64,000 bases of DNA, taken from Novosphingobium mangrovisedimenti (GTDB lineage Bacteria; Pseudomonadota; Alphaproteobacteria; Sphingomonadales; Sphingomonadaceae). Under the pieces are notes generated by a model, which saw nothing but the letters and a program-made list of their open reading frames with translations, was not told where the DNA came from and searched no databases. The position numbers were made by a program, and so were the translations under genes. Positions 62,097-64,000 of the stretch are shown one piece after another (the stretch's first letter is position 1; each line of letters starts with the position of its first letter). The stretch lies in assembly GCF_025153475.1 (NCBI RefSeq), contig NZ_JANZXA010000007.1, positions 1 through 64,000 of the forward strand, given 5' to 3'.

Positions 62097-63320
62097 TCAG
62101 GACACGCCCGTCACCACACCGCGCCCGGCACAATCGGCAATCGCCTCGTCCGACAGCCCGAGTTCGCGCAATAGTTCGGCGGTATCCCGCCCCATGCCCG
62201 GAGCGCATTTCGGCTCGGGCGGGAGCGGGCTGCCGCCGAACGAGACCGGCCCGGAGACCACGGTAACCGGCGTGCCGTCCTCGACAGTCACGTCGAACAG
62301 CACATCGTTGGCGGATGCCTGCGGGTCGGTGACGAGTTCGCGCAGGTTCTGGATCACTTCCCACGGCGCGTCCCAGCCGGCAAAGGCCTCGCGCCACTGA
62401 TCGAGCGTGCGCGAGGCGAAGGCCGCATCGAGCGCGGCCAGCAGCGCATCGCCATGCTCGACCCGTCTCTCGACGCTGGCGAAACGCGGATCGTCCAGCA
62501 GCGCCTCGCACCCGGTGCGGCGGCACAGTTCGCCCCAGTAGCGTTCGGGGTCCAGGAACATGAGCTGCAGATAGCGCCCGTCGGCGGTCTCGTAGGCACT
62601 GGTGAGCGCATGGCGGCCGGGATTGGCGAGCTTGGCCAATTGCTCGTCGCTGAGCGCCGCACCCATCGTCACGTCCGCCGAGAGAATCCACATGGCAGAC
62701 GACAGCAGCGAGATTTCCACCTCGCTCGGCTCTCCGGTGCGTTCGCGATGGAACAGCGCCGAGGCCATGCCGAAAGCCACGTTCATCGCGCCGGCATGAT
62801 CGCCCAGCGCCGGGCGCGGCCGGGTCGGGCGCTGACCGGGCGTGGAGAGCATGTGCGCAAAGCCGCCCCGCGCCCAGAAGCATGAGGCATCGTAGCCAGC
62901 GCGGTCGGCCTGCTCGCCGCGAAAGCCCAGCCCGTTGCCATGGGCATAGATCAGGCGCGGATTGCGCGCGCGCAGCACGTCGAGCGTCAGCCCCAGCCGC
63001 TTGAGCGCCGCCGGACGGATCGAGGTGAGGAAAACGTCGGCCGTCTCGACCAGCTTCAGGAACAGCGCGCGGCCTTCATCCGATTTCAGGTCGATGGCGA
63101 TCGAGCGCTTACCCCTGTTGTTCAGTTCCATTGCGAGGTTCGCCGACTTGGTCTGGCGCCCGTCGGTGATCTTGAGCCGGCGGTAGGGATCGCCCTCGGG
63201 CATCTCGATCTTGATCACGTCCGCGCCCAGATCGGCCAGGATGGCCCCGGCCGCCGGCACGAAAACGAATTGCGCGAGTTCGAGAACCCGAACGCCCTTG
63301 AACACCTGCGTGGCGAACAT
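62097..63320 (-). CDS. CaiB/BaiF family CoA-transferase
   Basis: The 407-residue family III CoA-transferase moves CoA between carboxylic acids. It starts MFATQVFKGVRVLELAQFVF and has the LGADVIKIEMPEGDPYRRL motif, with the catalytic-type Asp in ALGDHAGAMNVAFGM. ATG 63320 has GGAGAGG a few nt upstream. It is convergent with fahA (1 nt between stops) and divergent from the MFS gene. The acid substrate is unknown. Confidence 0.92.
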   Translation of the reverse strand: MFATQVFKGVRVLELAQFVFVPAAGAILADLGADVIKIEMPEGDPYRRLKITDGRQTKSANLAMELNNRGKRSIAIDLKSDEGRALFLKLVETADVFLTSIRPAALKRLGLTLDVLRARNPRLIYAHGNGLGFRGEQADRAGYDASCFWARGGFAHMLSTPGQRPTRPRPALGDHAGAMNVAFGMASALFHRERTGEPSEVEISLLSSAMWILSADVTMGAALSDEQLAKLANPGRHALTSAYETADGRYLQLMFLDPERYWGELCRRTGCEALLDDPRFASVERRVEHGDALLAALDAAFASRTLDQWREAFAGWDAPWEVIQNLRELVTDPQASANDVLFDVTVEDGTPVTVVSGPVSFGGSPLPPEPKCAPGMGRDTAELLRELGLSDEAIADCAGRGVVTGVS

Positions 63321-63552
63321 CGCCCTCTCCCATCTTTCCGGCGACCTCGAACGCACCGGTTTCATGCGCGACGATAGCCATCCATCAGTTATGTAGCAAG
63401 CGCTTGGTTTAGAAGAAGCGACGCCTCGCCGCCCAGCCCGTCGGTGCCGACAAACGTGTGGGCGCTATGGCCGCTCAATGCGCTTCCCGCCTGCGTGCCT
63501 TTCTGCCAAGCTGAACGGTAGTTCAAAACATGGAACGGGAGAAAATTCAGCC

Positions 63553-64000
63553 TTGGCCTACTTGTCGGAAATTTTCGCGGCGTGGCGCCCGATCCTGGCC
63601 GCCACACTCGGCATGGGCACGGGAATGTCCATCGCCGGCACGGTCACGAGTGCGATTGCACCGACGCTGGTTGCCGATGTCGGCTGGGCCAAGGCGCAAT
63701 TCGCGATGATCGGCACTCTCGGCGTGCTGACCGCCATCGCCATGCCGTTCATCGGCCGTCTGGCGGACGTGATCGGCGTGCGCTTCACGGCCGCGATCGG
63801 GCTGGTCTGCATGCCGCTCACCTTTGTCGGGTTCAGCCTGTGCGGCGGATCGTTCGCGCTGTTCGCGGTCTTCTACGTCATCCAGACCTTCGTGTGTGTA
63901 ACGACGACGGCCACGGTCTATTCGCGCCTCGCGGTGCAGCACGTGGTTCACGCGCGCGGCCTGGCACTGGCCATCATCGCCTGCGGGCCTGCCGTTTTCA
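63553..64000 (+). CDS. MFS transporter, 3' end cut by the window
   Basis: A frame open to the window end encodes at least 149 residues with about five hydrophobic segments, including the MFS loop motif GRLADVIGVR after the second helix and APTLVADVGWAKAQF. No in-frame ATG precedes this region, so TTG 63553 (GGGAG 11-12 nt upstream) is the likely start; ATG 63610 is later. It is divergent from the CoA-transferase gene and may import the substrate of that pathway. Confidence 0.78.
   Translation, partial: MAYLSEIFAAWRPILAATLGMGTGMSIAGTVTSAIAPTLVADVGWAKAQFAMIGTLGVLTAIAMPFIGRLADVIGVRFTAAIGLVCMPLTFVGFSLCGGSFALFAVFYVIQTFVCVTTTATVYSRLAVQHVVHARGLALAIIACGPAVF

Noticed and set aside
1..64000. tRNA, rRNA, CRISPR arrays, insertion sequences or prophage genes
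   Set aside because: None recognised on reading both strands; no repeat-spacer arrays, transposase motifs or T-arm consensus were seen.

Overview
The window is a high-GC alphaproteobacterial chromosome segment, most likely from a sphingomonad and probably Novosphingobium. The reasons are a glutathione-type Atm1 exporter close in length and key residues to the N. aromaticivorans protein, a PhyR/NepR/EcfG general stress locus, an RG-rich S5 typical of sphingomonads, and Rieske, CaiB, SDR and P450 genes of the sort this group carries. This is inference from protein character. No rRNA, tRNA, CRISPR array, insertion sequence or prophage was seen.

Bases 1-8211 hold a polysaccharide segment on the plus strand (GT2 glycosyltransferase, Wzx-like flippase, GT14-like branching transferase), then a secreted retropepsin-like protein, the Atm1-type exporter and a SulP anion transporter. 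Bases 8323-15642 carry an M49-like zinc hydrolase, a P450, a TRIC-type channel, two paralogous small secreted proteins and a prolyl oligopeptidase.

Bases 15730-40255 are the str, S10, spc and alpha ribosomal clusters on the minus strand, transcribed from rpsL (40255) down to rplQ (15730). The order is canonical but broken in several places. A terminator, a lipoprotein gene and an antisense GT39 gene lie between rpmD and rplO, and rplO has its own promoter. A START-like gene and a promoter lie between adk and rpsM. An HNH gene and a frameshifted secreted-protein gene lie between tuf and rpsJ. A 352-nt gene-free, hairpin-rich gap separates rpsJ from rplC. Four ribosomal promoters share one architecture: a TTGACA-like -35 box, a 16-nt spacer and a CTAAGC/CTAGGG/GTAGGG -10 box.

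Bases 40972-48395 carry a MarR-type regulator, a LuxR/FixJ-type regulator with a degenerate receiver and a palindromic upstream site, a Rieske oxygenase alpha subunit, a beta-CASP nuclease and a Tat-exported PhoX-like phosphatase.

Bases 48520-57600 form a general-stress-response island: a Crp/Fnr regulator, a receiver-only response regulator with a second EcfG-type sigma factor, PhyR, an orphan protein, a CHASE-HWE histidine kinase, NepR with EcfG, an MFS transporter, iron superoxide dismutase and a GlsB-family membrane protein. EcfG-type promoters (GGAAC, 16-17 nt, nGTT) lie before the second sigma gene, between the kinase and nepR in both directions, and before the GlsB gene. The expected logic is that the kinase phosphorylates PhyR, PhyR captures NepR, and the freed EcfG transcribes this set.

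Bases 57734-64000 look catabolic: TauD/TfdA-like dioxygenase with an Rrf2 regulator, TetR regulator with an SDR, fumarylacetoacetase, CaiB/BaiF CoA-transferase, and the start of an MFS transporter cut by the window end.
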